Assembly: GCA_038529355.1 (NCBI GenBank)
Contig: JBCBDU010000013.1
Coordinates: 1-64,000, forward strand
Reading direction: 5' to 3'
Length of the DNA: 64,000 bases
DNA from: CALBPI01 sp038529355
GTDB lineage: Bacteria; Pseudomonadota; Gammaproteobacteria; Steroidobacterales; Woeseiaceae
Below are positions 50,441 through 59,215 of the stretch, one piece after another (the first letter of the stretch is position 1; each line of letters begins with the position of its first letter). Position numbers and translations under genes: made by a program. The notes under the pieces are model-generated. The model was given only the letters and a program-made list of their open reading frames with translations. It made no database searches and was not told the origin of the DNA.

Positions 50441-51336
50441 GCCAGCATCTTCTCAACGGGTAACACCAGCATGGAGCTTGCACCTGCCTCCTTGAGGCTC
50501 TCCAGCGTTTCCCAGAACACATTCTCACGGCAGACCGCGTGGACGGCGACGCGATCATCGGTGCCCTCGAGCGGCAAGATCGTCGGCGCTTCGCTGCCCG
50601 GCAAAATACCGCAGATTTCGCTCACCGCCGCGCGGGGTGCGTGCAACATGATGTATTTGCTTTCGCTGACTTGCATCACGCCTTGCATACGTTGCAACAG
50701 GCGGTCAATCCAGCTTTGTTTTTCGTCGCTGAGCGGCGCATTGGTCTGAATCAAGCAGACTTCGCTGTCGAGAATGGTCGTAAGCTCGTTCAGTTGATTG
50801 GCGGCAAGCGTCGAACCGGTGGAGACCAGGTCGCAAATAAATTCAGCTTTGCCTAAGCGTGGTGCGATTTCGACCGCGCCCGAGAAAAACACGACGTCAG
50901 CGTTAACGCCGTTTCGGGTCAGGTAGTCTCGTGTTAATGCCGGATAACTCGTTGCAATGCGCTTTCCTTCGAGCATGCGCGGGCCTTGCCAGATGACGCC
51001 GCTCGCGGCCGCCAGCGACAGTCGGCATTGACCGAACCCGAGCCTGCGGATTTCGTGAAACGGCATCGCGTCGCCAAGCGTCCCGTTCAGGCGTTTCTCT
51101 TCGGTAACGTTCAACCCCGCAATGCCGAGGTCGCAAACATCTTCCGCCACGAGCCCAGGAATATCGTCGTCGCGCACGAGCAACAGATCGATCGGCATAT
51201 TCTCGCCGTAGCAGAACAGCTGATCCTTGCTTTTGCGGATCTCTAGACCGCATCGTTCCAACAATTGCATGGTTTTATCTGTGAGCCGACCTGACTTCTG
51301 GACGGCGATCTGCAGACGTTCCGGCTGCTGTTTCAT
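50437..51336 (-). CDS. hisG: ATP phosphoribosyltransferase, long form
   Basis: 299 residues, identical in length to E. coli HisG. N-terminal RLQIAVQKSGRLTDKTMQLL, DLGIAGLN, the phosphate loop ICDLVSTGSTLAANQL, and a C-terminal ACT-like regulatory domain (about 225-299, KYIMLHAPRAAV) that binds histidine, so the enzyme should be feedback-inhibited and independent of HisZ. First committed step. Overlaps the TrpR-like regulator gene by 4 nt. Confidence 0.96.
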   Translation of the reverse strand: MKQQPERLQIAVQKSGRLTDKTMQLLERCGLEIRKSKDQLFCYGENMPIDLLLVRDDDIPGLVAEDVCDLGIAGLNVTEEKRLNGTLGDAMPFHEIRRLGFGQCRLSLAAASGVIWQGPRMLEGKRIATSYPALTRDYLTRNGVNADVVFFSGAVEIAPRLGKAEFICDLVSTGSTLAANQLNELTTILDSEVCLIQTNAPLSDEKQSWIDRLLQRMQGVMQVSESKYIMLHAPRAAVSEICGILPGSEAPTILPLEGTDDRVAVHAVCRENVFWETLESLKEAGASSMLVLPVEKMLA

Positions 51337-51656
51337 TGTGAATCTCCGGGCATCTGCCCAAGTGCGGTTAGGGCGGCCGTGTAGCCACCAGCGCCATCGG
51401 CGAGGTAGCGAGCCACACGGCCAATGGTGGTGACGCTAACGCCGGTTTTCTCATGAATGGCGCGATAGGCCAGGTCCTGATTCAATAGCTGCACGACTTG
51501 CCAGCGATCTGCGAGTGCCTGCAGCTCAGCGGGCGTGCACAGATCCTTGAGAAGCGCATGCACGTCTGCGGACTGGTCCAGCGCGGCGAACGCCTGGCTG
51601 AGACTGTGTTCTGCCGCACGCTGCTGGCGCGGGCTAAGTTGGCGGTTTGGTTTCAT
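51333..51656 (-). CDS. YerC/YecD (TrpR family) transcriptional regulator, likely his operon regulator
   Basis: 107 residues. TrpR-like helical fold with a helix-turn-helix at about residues 66-90 (AYRAIHEKTGVSVTTIGRVARYL spans it). YerC/YecD proteins placed before hisG are proposed histidine-responsive repressors. It is the first gene of the his operon, overlaps hisG by 4 nt, and has an inverted repeat just upstream of its ATG that could be its operator. No direct evidence of ligand. Confidence 0.75.
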   Translation of the reverse strand: MKPNRQLSPRQQRAAEHSLSQAFAALDQSADVHALLKDLCTPAELQALADRWQVVQLLNQDLAYRAIHEKTGVSVTTIGRVARYLADGAGGYTAALTALGQMPGDSQ

Positions 51657-51663
51657 GGCGTAC

Positions 51664-51689
51664 TAATGTAACAGCGCGTTAATACATTA
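51664..51689 (-). promoter_or_regulatory. Inverted repeat upstream of the his operon, candidate operator
   Basis: TAATGTA at 51664-51670 and TACATTA at 51683-51689 form a perfect 7-bp inverted repeat with 12 nt between, starting 8 nt before the regulator ATG. On the minus strand it overlaps a TATTAA that could be a -10. Autoregulation by the TrpR-like protein is an inference. Between this and 51734 nothing else is visible. Confidence 0.45.
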
Positions 51690-51734
51690 ATGCATGCTAC
51701 GGCAAGCAGATTCGCCATGCAACCGATATTGGCC

Positions 51735-51763
51735 TTGACAACGTAGACCGTTCGTTGAAACAT
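51735..51763 (+). promoter_or_regulatory. Promoter of the metY-metX leader
   Basis: Perfect -35 TTGACA (51735-51740), 17-bp spacer, and weak -10 AAACAT (51758-51763). The predicted start at about 51770 coincides with the first base of the SAM riboswitch P1 stem, which supports the call. Confidence 0.6.
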
Positions 51764-51770
51764 CACTGAA

Positions 51771-51884
51771 CTCATCGAGACCGGCGGAGGGATAGGCCCT
51801 TTGAAGCCGGGGCAACCTGCGGGAACTAACCGTCCGGCAAGGTGCCAACTCCTACGAGAGGTGCGCGCACTTCTGATAGATGAG
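51771..51884 (+). ncRNA. SAM-I (S-box) riboswitch
   Basis: P1 is CTCATC (51771-51776) with GATGAG (51879-51884). Between them are the conserved core blocks GAGGGA, GGCCC, GAAGCC, GGGCAACC and AAGGTGCCAACTCC, followed by GATAGATGAG, in the S-box order with four helices. The aptamer binds S-adenosylmethionine; it precedes metY, a methionine biosynthesis gene, so high SAM should switch expression off. Confidence 0.93.
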
Positions 51885-51963
51885 AGGCCTCGTAGTTCGG
51901 TATCGCACCGGAATGGGCGAGCCCCTATTTCTATCCCGTGTGTCCCTTCCGAAGCAGTACTCG

Positions 51964-51999
51964 ATGCGTTGAACGCGCTCTGCTGCGCACCGCATTTTT
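51964..51999 (+). terminator. Probable expression platform terminator of the SAM riboswitch
   Basis: ATGCG (51964-51968) pairs with CGCAT (51991-51995), with an inner GCGC/GCGC stem, followed by TTTT. It ends 16 nt before the metY ATG. The stem is modest, and I could not establish the competing antiterminator; 51885-51963 holds only short hairpins. Confidence 0.42.
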
Positions 52000-52015
52000 G
52001 ACACAGGATGACACC

Positions 52016-53341
52016 ATGGCTCTTGATCCCTCAACACTCCATTTCGACACACTGCAAGTGCATGCAGGACAATCGCCGGCGCCCGGCACCAATGCCCGAG
52101 CGGTGCCGATCTATCAAAGCACGTCCTATACGTTCGACGATTCTGATCATGGCGCACGGCTGTTCGCGCTGCAGGAATTTGGCAACATCTACACACGTAT
52201 CATGAACCCAACGACGGACGTGTTCGAGCAACGTGTGGCCGCGCTGGAAGGTGGCGTTGCGGCGTTGGCGACTGCCAGCGGTCAATCCGCACAATTCATC
52301 GCGATCACCAACATCGCGCAAGCGGGCGACAATATCGTTGCACGCAGCTCGTTGTACGGTGGTACGTATAACCAGTTCAAGGTTGCCTTCCCGCGCCTGG
52401 GCATTGATACGCGGTTTGTAACGGGCGATGACCTGGCTGATTACGAAGCGGCAATCGATGACAACACCAAAGCGATTTATGTCGAGGCAATCGGCAACCC
52501 GGGCTTTGATATACCGGATTTTACGCCGTTGTCGGAACTTGCTCATGCGCACGGCATACCGTTGATTGTCGACAACACGCTCGGCTGCGCGGGCTTTGTG
52601 TGCAAGCCACTCGCGCACGGTGCTGACATCGTGGTTGAGTCGGCAACCAAATGGATTGGCGGTCACGGCACGTCGATCGGCGGCGTCATCGTTGATGGTG
52701 GCACCTTTGATTGGGCGAGTGGCAAGTTTCCGATGTTCACGGATCCGTCGCCGGGCTATCACGGCCTCGTATTCGCAGACGTTTTTGGCGTGGGCAGTGA
52801 CTTTGGCAACATCGCGTTCATCATTCGAGCGCGAGTGGAAGGGTTGCGTGATTTTGGCCCGTCGCAAAGTCCGTTCAATGCATTCATGTTGCTGCAAGGG
52901 CTGGAGACGCTGTCGCTACGCGTGCAAAAACATGTCGACAACGCGCTTGAGCTTGCGCAATGGCTCGAGACACATGACGACGTCGCGTACGTGAATTACG
53001 CCGGCTTGCCATCGCATGCGTACCATGCGCGTGCCAAACACTACCTGACGCACGGTTTCGGCGCTGTGCTGACATTTGGTATTCGCGGCGGTCTGGAAGC
53101 CGGCAAACGGTTTATCAATTCGGTGCAAATCGCGAGTCATCTGGCGAACGTCGGCGATGCGAAGACGCTGGTTATTCATCCGGCCAGCACGACGCACCAG
53201 CAACTGACCGAGACCGAGCGTCACGCCAGCGGCGTGTTGCCGGACATGATCCGGGTGTCGGTCGGCATCGAGCACATCGACGACATCAAAGCGGACTTTG
53301 CGCAAGCTTTTGATGCGTCCCGGGCGGCGGTAGCTGCATGA
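52016..53341 (+). CDS. metY: O-acetylhomoserine (or O-succinylhomoserine) sulfhydrylase, MetY type
   Basis: 441 residues. Cys/Met metabolism PLP enzyme: FDTLQVHAG, STSYTFDD, YTRIMNPTTDVFEQRVAALEGG (two blocks near 60-85), and the PLP Lys in VESATKWIGGHGTSIGG near residues 205-221. The roughly 440-residue length and the loop after the Lys fit MetY rather than MetB/MetC/MetZ (about 390). It fixes sulfide directly on activated homoserine. Controlled by the SAM-I riboswitch; overlaps metX as ATGA. AGGA precedes the ATG. Confidence 0.9.
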   Translation: MALDPSTLHFDTLQVHAGQSPAPGTNARAVPIYQSTSYTFDDSDHGARLFALQEFGNIYTRIMNPTTDVFEQRVAALEGGVAALATASGQSAQFIAITNIAQAGDNIVARSSLYGGTYNQFKVAFPRLGIDTRFVTGDDLADYEAAIDDNTKAIYVEAIGNPGFDIPDFTPLSELAHAHGIPLIVDNTLGCAGFVCKPLAHGADIVVESATKWIGGHGTSIGGVIVDGGTFDWASGKFPMFTDPSPGYHGLVFADVFGVGSDFGNIAFIIRARVEGLRDFGPSQSPFNAFMLLQGLETLSLRVQKHVDNALELAQWLETHDDVAYVNYAGLPSHAYHARAKHYLTHGFGAVLTFGIRGGLEAGKRFINSVQIASHLANVGDAKTLVIHPASTTHQQLTETERHASGVLPDMIRVSVGIEHIDDIKADFAQAFDASRAAVAA

Positions 53342-54438
53342 CGGCACAACCTGCCAGACTGGTCAGCGCAGGTGCAATCTCCAGTGAGACACACTGCATT
53401 GCCTTTGATGCGCCGCTGCAATGCGAATCGGGCGCATCGATCAGCAACCCCCACGTTGCCTATCGCACCTGGGGCACGCTGAACGCGGCCGGTGACAATG
53501 CGGTGCTGGTCTGCCATGCGCTGACCGGCTCGGCCGATGTCGACGATTGGTGGCCTGACCTGATTGGCGCTGGTGGGGTGCTCGATCCGGCCACAGACTT
53601 TATCGTTTGCAGCAATGTGCTTGGTGGCTGCTATGGCACAACGGGTCCCTACAGCGTGCGTCCCGATGCTGGCGGAGAACGCTATGGCGCCGGCATCGGC
53701 CGCATTACCGTGCGCGATATGGTGCAACTGCAAAAACGGCTGTTGGATCACCTGGGTGTCACTCGTGTGCAGCTTGCCATCGGTCCGTCGCTGGGTGGCA
53801 TGCAGGTGCTCGAGTGGGCCGCCAGTTTCCCGCAGTTTGTGAATCGCATCGCGCCGATCGGCGTCTCGGCCATCCATTCGGCCTGGTGTATTGGCGTATC
53901 GAGCGCGCAGCGCGCAGCGATCAAGGCTGATCCGAACTGGCAGGGCGGCCAGTATGATGACGCGCACAGGCCTGCTGCCGGATTGGCTGCCGCCCGGATG
54001 ATGGCTATGGTGACGTACCGCAGTTGGGAGAATTTCGAATCGCGCTTTGCCGGCCCCACACACGCCAGCGGTGAGCATGCGGTTAGCTCATACCTCGACT
54101 ATCAGGGTGCGAAACTGCACGAGCGTTTCGATGCGGCAAGTTATGTGTGTCTGACGCAAGCCATGGATAGTCATGACGTCGGTCGCGGCCGCGAGGGTGG
54201 TACCGCTGGTGTACTGTCGCGCATGCAGTGTCCCGCTTTAGTGGTGTCGGTCAGCTCCGATGTGCTGTATCCGCCGCGAGAGCAACGCTGGCTGGCCGAG
54301 CAGTTGCCCAACGCGACCTATTCCGTGTTGGACAGCGAGCACGGCCACGATGGTTTCTTAATTGATACCCAAGCCCTGTTTGCCCAGATCCGCCAGTTCA
54401 GGCAAACCAGTGAAGCGGTATCGCGCTCCGTCGCTTAA
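53338..54438 (+). CDS. metX: Homoserine O-acyltransferase (MetX family)
   Basis: 366 residues. Alpha/beta-hydrolase acyltransferase: CHALTGSADVDDWW near residues 60-73, GCYGTTGP, nucleophile Ser in GPSLGGMQVLEW near 150-161, and catalytic Asp/His in SSDVLYPP and SEHGHDGFL. The family contains homoserine acetyl-, homoserine succinyl- and serine succinyltransferases, and the donor cannot be decided by eye. Operon partner metY suggests an acyl-homoserine product. Convergent with leuB 4 nt away. Confidence 0.88.
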   Translation: MTAQPARLVSAGAISSETHCIAFDAPLQCESGASISNPHVAYRTWGTLNAAGDNAVLVCHALTGSADVDDWWPDLIGAGGVLDPATDFIVCSNVLGGCYGTTGPYSVRPDAGGERYGAGIGRITVRDMVQLQKRLLDHLGVTRVQLAIGPSLGGMQVLEWAASFPQFVNRIAPIGVSAIHSAWCIGVSSAQRAAIKADPNWQGGQYDDAHRPAAGLAAARMMAMVTYRSWENFESRFAGPTHASGEHAVSSYLDYQGAKLHERFDAASYVCLTQAMDSHDVGRGREGGTAGVLSRMQCPALVVSVSSDVLYPPREQRWLAEQLPNATYSVLDSEHGHDGFLIDTQALFAQIRQFRQTSEAVSRSVA

Positions 54439-54442
54439 TGCA

Positions 54443-55513
54443 CTATAAGCGCGCTATCACTGCTTCGCCCATTGCTGTGGTACCCATTGCGTCACCTTGT
54501 GTGGCAATGTCTGCGGTGCGGCAGCCATCGGCCAAAGCCTGCTCGATTGCGCCATCCAACTGATCAGCAAGATCGGGTTGACCGAGGCTGTAGCGCAGCA
54601 TCATCGCAATGCTTGCCAACATGCCGCACGGATTGGCGATGCCCTTGCCGGCAATGTCCGGCGCTGAGCCATGAATGGGCTCGTACAATCCGATCGTGCC
54701 GAATTCAGACTGGCGCTCGCCGAGCGATGCGGACGGTAGCAGACCAAGCGAGCCCGCCAACATGGATGCCTCATCAGTCAGAATATCGCCGAACATATTT
54801 TCGGTCACCATGACATCGAACCTATCCGGACGAGCCAGCAGATGCATTGCCGCTGCGTCGACCAGCAGATGCTCGAGCGTTAGAGTTGGAAACTCATCGG
54901 CAACGATGGCATCGGTCACACGGCGCCACAATCGCGACGTTGCCAGCACGTTGGATTTGTCCACGGAGGTTAACTTGCCGTTGCGCCGTACGGCGAGGTC
55001 TGCGGCAATGCGCACCACGCGGGCTACTTCCTTGCGCGTGTACACGCAAGCGTCGCTTGCAGTTTCGTCGCCCTCACGTTTGTCGCCGAAATAGATGCCG
55101 CCAGTCAACTCGCGCACGACCATGATATCGACACCGTGTAAGCGATCGTTCTTGAGCGGCGAGGCATCATATAGGGCAGGGTGCGTGCGCACCGGGCGCA
55201 AGTTGGCGAACACAGCGAGCAACTCACGCAATTGCAGCAGGCCACCTTCAGGGCGCTGCGCGATATTGACACTTTGCCATTGCGGGCCGCCGACCGCGCC
55301 GAGCAACACAGCGTCGGCCTTCATGCACAACTCACGCGTGGCGGCGGGCAGTGGCTCGCCGGTGGCGTCAATGGCGGCACCGCCAATCAGCGCAGGTTGC
55401 AGATCGAACGCGAAATTGGCGTGCTGAGCAATAGCGCGAAGTACATCGGTAGCAACCGCCATGACCTCGGGGCCGATGCCGTCACCGGCAAGCGCGACGA
55501 TTGAGGCGCTCAC
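54443..55513 (-). CDS. leuB: 3-isopropylmalate dehydrogenase
   Basis: 356 residues. ALAGDGIGPEVMA at the start, VVRELTGGIYFG with the family Tyr, DKSNVLATSRLWR with catalytic Lys, VTENMFGDILTDEASMLAGSLG (metal Asp residues), and EPIHGSAPDIAGK. Oxidative decarboxylation to 2-oxoisocaproate. Last gene of the leu operon; overlaps leuD by 4 nt. Confidence 0.95.
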   Translation of the reverse strand: MSASIVALAGDGIGPEVMAVATDVLRAIAQHANFAFDLQPALIGGAAIDATGEPLPAATRELCMKADAVLLGAVGGPQWQSVNIAQRPEGGLLQLRELLAVFANLRPVRTHPALYDASPLKNDRLHGVDIMVVRELTGGIYFGDKREGDETASDACVYTRKEVARVVRIAADLAVRRNGKLTSVDKSNVLATSRLWRRVTDAIVADEFPTLTLEHLLVDAAAMHLLARPDRFDVMVTENMFGDILTDEASMLAGSLGLLPSASLGERQSEFGTIGLYEPIHGSAPDIAGKGIANPCGMLASIAMMLRYSLGQPDLADQLDGAIEQALADGCRTADIATQGDAMGTTAMGEAVIARL

Positions 55514-56106
55514 GCTGCGTGCCCATCGTGCTGCGCTTCAAAACGTTCGATAGCGTCCATTTGGTCGAGCAGGAATCCCAGTTGATCGATACCGTGCATC
55601 AGGCAATAACGCGAGAACGCATCAATCGTGAACGTGATGCATTCGCCGGCGCCCGCCCCGTCGTTAATACGCACGGTGCAATCCTCGATGTCGATCGTCA
55701 ACTCGCATGGCTGCTGCAGTAACTTCTCAACAAATGCCTGTGGCGCAACGATCGGTAACAGCCCGTTCTTTAGCGAGTTGGAACGAAAAATATCGGCGAT
55801 TTCGGTGCTGATGATCGCCTTGAAGCCATAGTCGAGCAACGACCAGGGTGCATGCTCGCGAGAAGAGCCGCAGCCAAAGTTTCTGCCTGCCACCAAAACT
55901 TGTGCATCGCGATGCTGTGGCTGATTTAGCTCAAACGCAGGATTGTCGTCCCCATTGGGCAGATAGCGCCAATCCGCAAACAAATGCTGGCCGAGACCCT
56001 CCCGCGACGTCGTCGTCAGAAAACGGGCCGGAATGATCTGGTCCGTGTCGATATCGGCGCGGGGCAGCGGCACGCTGCGAGTCGTAAAAGCAGTAGTCGG
56101 TTGCAT
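55510..56106 (-). CDS. leuD: 3-isopropylmalate dehydratase small subunit
   Basis: 198 residues. Aconitase swivel domain with IDTDQIIPARFL near residues 19-30, NFGCGSSREHAPWSL, and ALKNGLLPI-like SLKNGLLPIV. Works with LeuC. Located between leuC (24 nt) and leuB (4-nt overlap). Confidence 0.95.
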   Translation of the reverse strand: MQPTTAFTTRSVPLPRADIDTDQIIPARFLTTTSREGLGQHLFADWRYLPNGDDNPAFELNQPQHRDAQVLVAGRNFGCGSSREHAPWSLLDYGFKAIISTEIADIFRSNSLKNGLLPIVAPQAFVEKLLQQPCELTIDIEDCTVRINDGAGAGECITFTIDAFSRYCLMHGIDQLGFLLDQMDAIERFEAQHDGHAA

Positions 56107-56130
56107 GGTTGCCTCGAATGCTAAAGATGC

Positions 56131-57528
56131 TTACAGGTATTGGCGCGGGTCGGCGATGTGTCCGGCCACAGCGCAGGCGGCGGCCGTTGCCGGGCTAGCC
56201 AGTACCGTGCGGGCGCCGATGCCCTGGCGGCCTTCAAAGTTGCGGTTGCTGGTACTCACGGCGAGCTGCCCGCTGGCCACTGTGTCGCCATTCATGCCCA
56301 GACACATGGAGCAGCCTGACTCGCGCCACTGCGCGCCGGCTTGTTCGAATACTCTGTCGAGCCCGAGCGCCTCGGCTTCGCGCTTGATCGCTTGCGAACC
56401 TGGCACGATCAGCATTCGTACGCCATCGGCAACTTGACGACCTTTCAATATGTGTGCGGTTTGCTGCAGATCACTGAGACGGGCGTTCGTGCAGCTACCG
56501 ACAAACACAACGTCTACCGGCTTGCCTGCCAACAACTCGCCGTCGTTGACTTGCATGTACGCTAAGGCGCGATCCCACGAGCCGTCCGCCGGTCGTTTGG
56601 GCAGCGCGGCATTGATAGGCGTCACCATGCCCGGGTTGGTGCCAAATGTGATCATGGGGGTCAGGCTGCTTGCATCGATGTCGACGACCTTATCGAACGT
56701 CGCGTCATCATCAGTACGCAACTTGCGCCAACGCGCGACTGCCGCCTCGAAGTCCTTGCCTTGCGGTGCCCGCGCACGACCGCGCAGATAGTCGAAAGTG
56801 ACATCGTCGGGTGCAATCATCCCTGCGCGTGCGCCTGCCTCGATCGACATGTTGCAGACAGTCATGCGACCGGCCATATCCAATTGTCGAATCGCCGCGC
56901 CGCGATATTCGATGACGTGTCCGGTTCCGCCGTCGACGCCAACCTTACCGATGATCGCAAGAATCAGATCCTTTGCTGTGACGCCAGGCGGTAGGTCGCC
57001 GTGCACGTTAACCGCCATCGATTTAGGTTTGCGTTGCGCCAGGCACTGTGTCGCCATGACATGCCCGACTTCAGTGGTGCCAATGCCGAACGCCAGCGCG
57101 CCAAATGCCCCATGGGTGGACGTATGACTGTCGCCGCAAACAATGGTCTTGCCCGGCTGCGTGGCGCCGAGCTCCGGGCCGATAATATGCACGATGCCGC
57201 GCTCATCACTATCGAAACCCAGCAGCGGAATGTCGAATTCGCGACAGTTATCGATCATCTTGCGAATCTGCGCGGCGGCTGATGGGCCGACAACATGAAT
57301 ATCCGCAAGCTTGCGCACCGGTGTTGTCGGTGTCGAATGATCCATGGTTGCAAGCGTACGATCGATGCGGCGCACCGGTAGACCACGCTTGCGCAGAACA
57401 GAAAATGCTTGCGGGCTGGTGACCTCGTGCGTCAGATGCAAATCGATGTAAATAACCGCGGGTGTGTCAGCGGTTTGTTCGACAACGACATGCTGTTGCC
57501 ATACTTTATCAAACAGAGTTGTTGGCAT
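56131..57528 (-). CDS. leuC: 3-isopropylmalate dehydratase large subunit
   Basis: 465 residues. Aconitase family: TLFDKVWQQHVV, CGDSHTSTHGAFGALAFGIGTTEV, the 4Fe-4S cysteines in FVGSCTNARLSDL and GCSMCLGMN, and TSNRNFEGRQG near the C-terminus. Isomerises 2-isopropylmalate together with LeuD. It starts 12 nt after the leuA stop. Confidence 0.96.
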   Translation of the reverse strand: MPTTLFDKVWQQHVVVEQTADTPAVIYIDLHLTHEVTSPQAFSVLRKRGLPVRRIDRTLATMDHSTPTTPVRKLADIHVVGPSAAAQIRKMIDNCREFDIPLLGFDSDERGIVHIIGPELGATQPGKTIVCGDSHTSTHGAFGALAFGIGTTEVGHVMATQCLAQRKPKSMAVNVHGDLPPGVTAKDLILAIIGKVGVDGGTGHVIEYRGAAIRQLDMAGRMTVCNMSIEAGARAGMIAPDDVTFDYLRGRARAPQGKDFEAAVARWRKLRTDDDATFDKVVDIDASSLTPMITFGTNPGMVTPINAALPKRPADGSWDRALAYMQVNDGELLAGKPVDVVFVGSCTNARLSDLQQTAHILKGRQVADGVRMLIVPGSQAIKREAEALGLDRVFEQAGAQWRESGCSMCLGMNGDTVASGQLAVSTSNRNFEGRQGIGARTVLASPATAAACAVAGHIADPRQYL

Positions 57529-57540
57529 AGCAGCTGCCCT

Positions 57541-59115
57541 TTAAATAGTTGCGTGGTGCGTGTCGTTGGCGGTCAGGTCAGCTAGCCCTTTTTCGCGTCG
57601 ACGCACGATACGGTTTGTCACTTCCAGCCAGGCATGCACGCTGGCTTCAACGATGTCGGTACTGATACCGTGCCCGCGGTAGGCCGCGCCGTTGAAACCG
57701 ACGGTTATCGTCACTTCACCTTGCGCATCTTCGCCGATGCTGACGCCGCGCACATCGTAATGTTGCAAGGACAATTCGATACCGGTGATCCGCTCCAGCG
57801 CGGTACACGCGGCCTCGACCGGTCCGCTACCAACAGCCGCTTCGATGACGGTCTCGTGATCGTCGCGTCGCAGGGATACGGTTGCGGTCGCGCTGCCGGT
57901 GGAGTTACTCGTGACAGTCAGATGACCCAGCACCCACGGGCCGTTTGCCGCGTCACTGTCGTTCATCAGCAATGCTTCGATATCGCTATCGTAGATATCC
58001 TTTTTCTTATCAGCGAGCGCCTTGAAGCGCGTGAATGCCGCGTTTAATGAGAAGTCGTCGACCTCGAAGCCAAGCTCGACGATGCGTTCGCGAAACGCGT
58101 GCCTGCCACTGTGTTTGCCCAGCACGAGATTCGAGCGGCTGATGCCTACACGCTCGGGTTTCATGATTTCATAAGTCGATGCGTGCTTGAGCATACCGTG
58201 CTGGTGGATACCGGCTTCGTGCGCGAACGCATTGTCTCCGACGATGGCTTTGTTGCGCGGGATATGCATACCGGTAATCGATGATACGAGGCGCGCGGTT
58301 GGATACAATCGTGTTGTGTCGACGCGCGTTTTGGTGCCGAAGAATGCTTCGCGCGTATCGAGCGCCATCACCACTTCCTCGAGCGAGCAGTTTCCGGCGC
58401 GCTCGCCAATCCCGTTGATCGTGCATTCAATTTGCCGTGCGCCGCCGATCACTGCTGCCAGACTATTGGCAACGGCCATACCCAGATCGTCGTGACAATG
58501 TACGGAGAGGATTGCCTGATCAATATTCGGGACGGTCGCCACCAGATGTCGGAACAACGCTTCGAACTCATGCGGCACGGTGTAGCCGACAGTGTCGGGA
58601 ATATTGATTGTGGTGGCGCCGGCGGCAATTGCTGCAGTCACAATTTCGGTCAGATAGTCAGGCTCGGTGCGCGAGGCATCCTCTGGCGAAAATTCGATAT
58701 CGCTGCAATGCTTTCGCGCCAGCTCAATCGCGCCAACGGCCGTGCGCAGGATTTCGTCCTTGGCCATGTTCAATTTGTGCGTCCGATGAATTTCGCTGGT
58801 TGCAACGAACACGTGGATGCGTGGATGCTTCGCACCTTGCAGCGCCGCCCATGCTTTTTCGATATCTTCCGGGTTGCAGCGTGCAAGACTCGCCACACTT
58901 GCGCTTTGTACCGCTTCAGCAACGGCCTTGACCGACTCGAAATCTCCAGGGGAGGCGGCCGCAAAGCCAGCCTCGATGACATCGACGTTCGCTGCATCCA
59001 ACGCACGCGCGATGCGCAGCTTCTCGTTGAGCGTCATGCTGCAACCCGGCGCTTGTTCGCCGTCGCGCAAAGTGGTGTCAAAAATGCGAACCCGGTTGTC
59101 GTCTTGCTTGGGCAT
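57541..59115 (-). CDS. leuA: 2-isopropylmalate synthase
   Basis: 524 residues from the ATG at 59115; the frame is open into the leader to 59214 but that part overlaps the attenuator hairpins. Starts KQDDNRVRIFDTTLRDGEQAPG, then SVHCHDDLGMAVAN with metal His residues, CTINGIGERAGNCSLEEV, and a C-terminal LeuA dimer regulatory domain (about 390-524) for leucine feedback. This is the long IPMS type of E. coli. First gene of leuACDB. Confidence 0.96.
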   Translation of the reverse strand: MPKQDDNRVRIFDTTLRDGEQAPGCSMTLNEKLRIARALDAANVDVIEAGFAAASPGDFESVKAVAEAVQSASVASLARCNPEDIEKAWAALQGAKHPRIHVFVATSEIHRTHKLNMAKDEILRTAVGAIELARKHCSDIEFSPEDASRTEPDYLTEIVTAAIAAGATTINIPDTVGYTVPHEFEALFRHLVATVPNIDQAILSVHCHDDLGMAVANSLAAVIGGARQIECTINGIGERAGNCSLEEVVMALDTREAFFGTKTRVDTTRLYPTARLVSSITGMHIPRNKAIVGDNAFAHEAGIHQHGMLKHASTYEIMKPERVGISRSNLVLGKHSGRHAFRERIVELGFEVDDFSLNAAFTRFKALADKKKDIYDSDIEALLMNDSDAANGPWVLGHLTVTSNSTGSATATVSLRRDDHETVIEAAVGSGPVEAACTALERITGIELSLQHYDVRGVSIGEDAQGEVTITVGFNGAAYRGHGISTDIVEASVHAWLEVTNRIVRRREKGLADLTANDTHHATI

Positions 59116-59140
59116 ATCGTTGCTCTGTTCGTTCAAATAT

Positions 59141-59174
59141 AAAAAAACCCCGCTACCGTTTCGGGTGCGAGGTT
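59141..59174 (-). terminator. Terminator hairpin of the leu attenuator
   Basis: On the minus strand AACCTCGC (from 59174) pairs with GCGGGGTT (ending 59146), an inner CCG/CGG extends the stem beyond a 2x2 mismatch, the loop is AAA, and T residues run from 59147 to 59141, then ATAT. It precedes leuA by 26 nt. Confidence 0.8.
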
Positions 59175-59215
59175 TTCGAGAAAGCCTGTGTCTGTCGGCA
59201 AAACCTATCCGCACC
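59163..59215 (-). promoter_or_regulatory. Antiterminator pairing of the leu leader
   Basis: GGTGCG...GGTTTT (59215 to 59200, around the leader-peptide stop) is complementary to AAAACC...CGCACC (59176 to 59163): two perfect 6-bp blocks. The second block is the 5' arm of the terminator, so the two structures exclude each other. A ribosome stalled at the Leu codons leaves the first block free; one that reaches the stop codon covers it. Confidence 0.7.

Noticed and set aside
53221..54078. 285-codon minus-strand frame across the metY-metX junction
   Set aside because: No domain, and it lies opposite two well-defined enzymes.
58432..59142. 236-codon plus-strand frame opposite leuA
   Set aside because: Shadow of leuA; no motif or start context.
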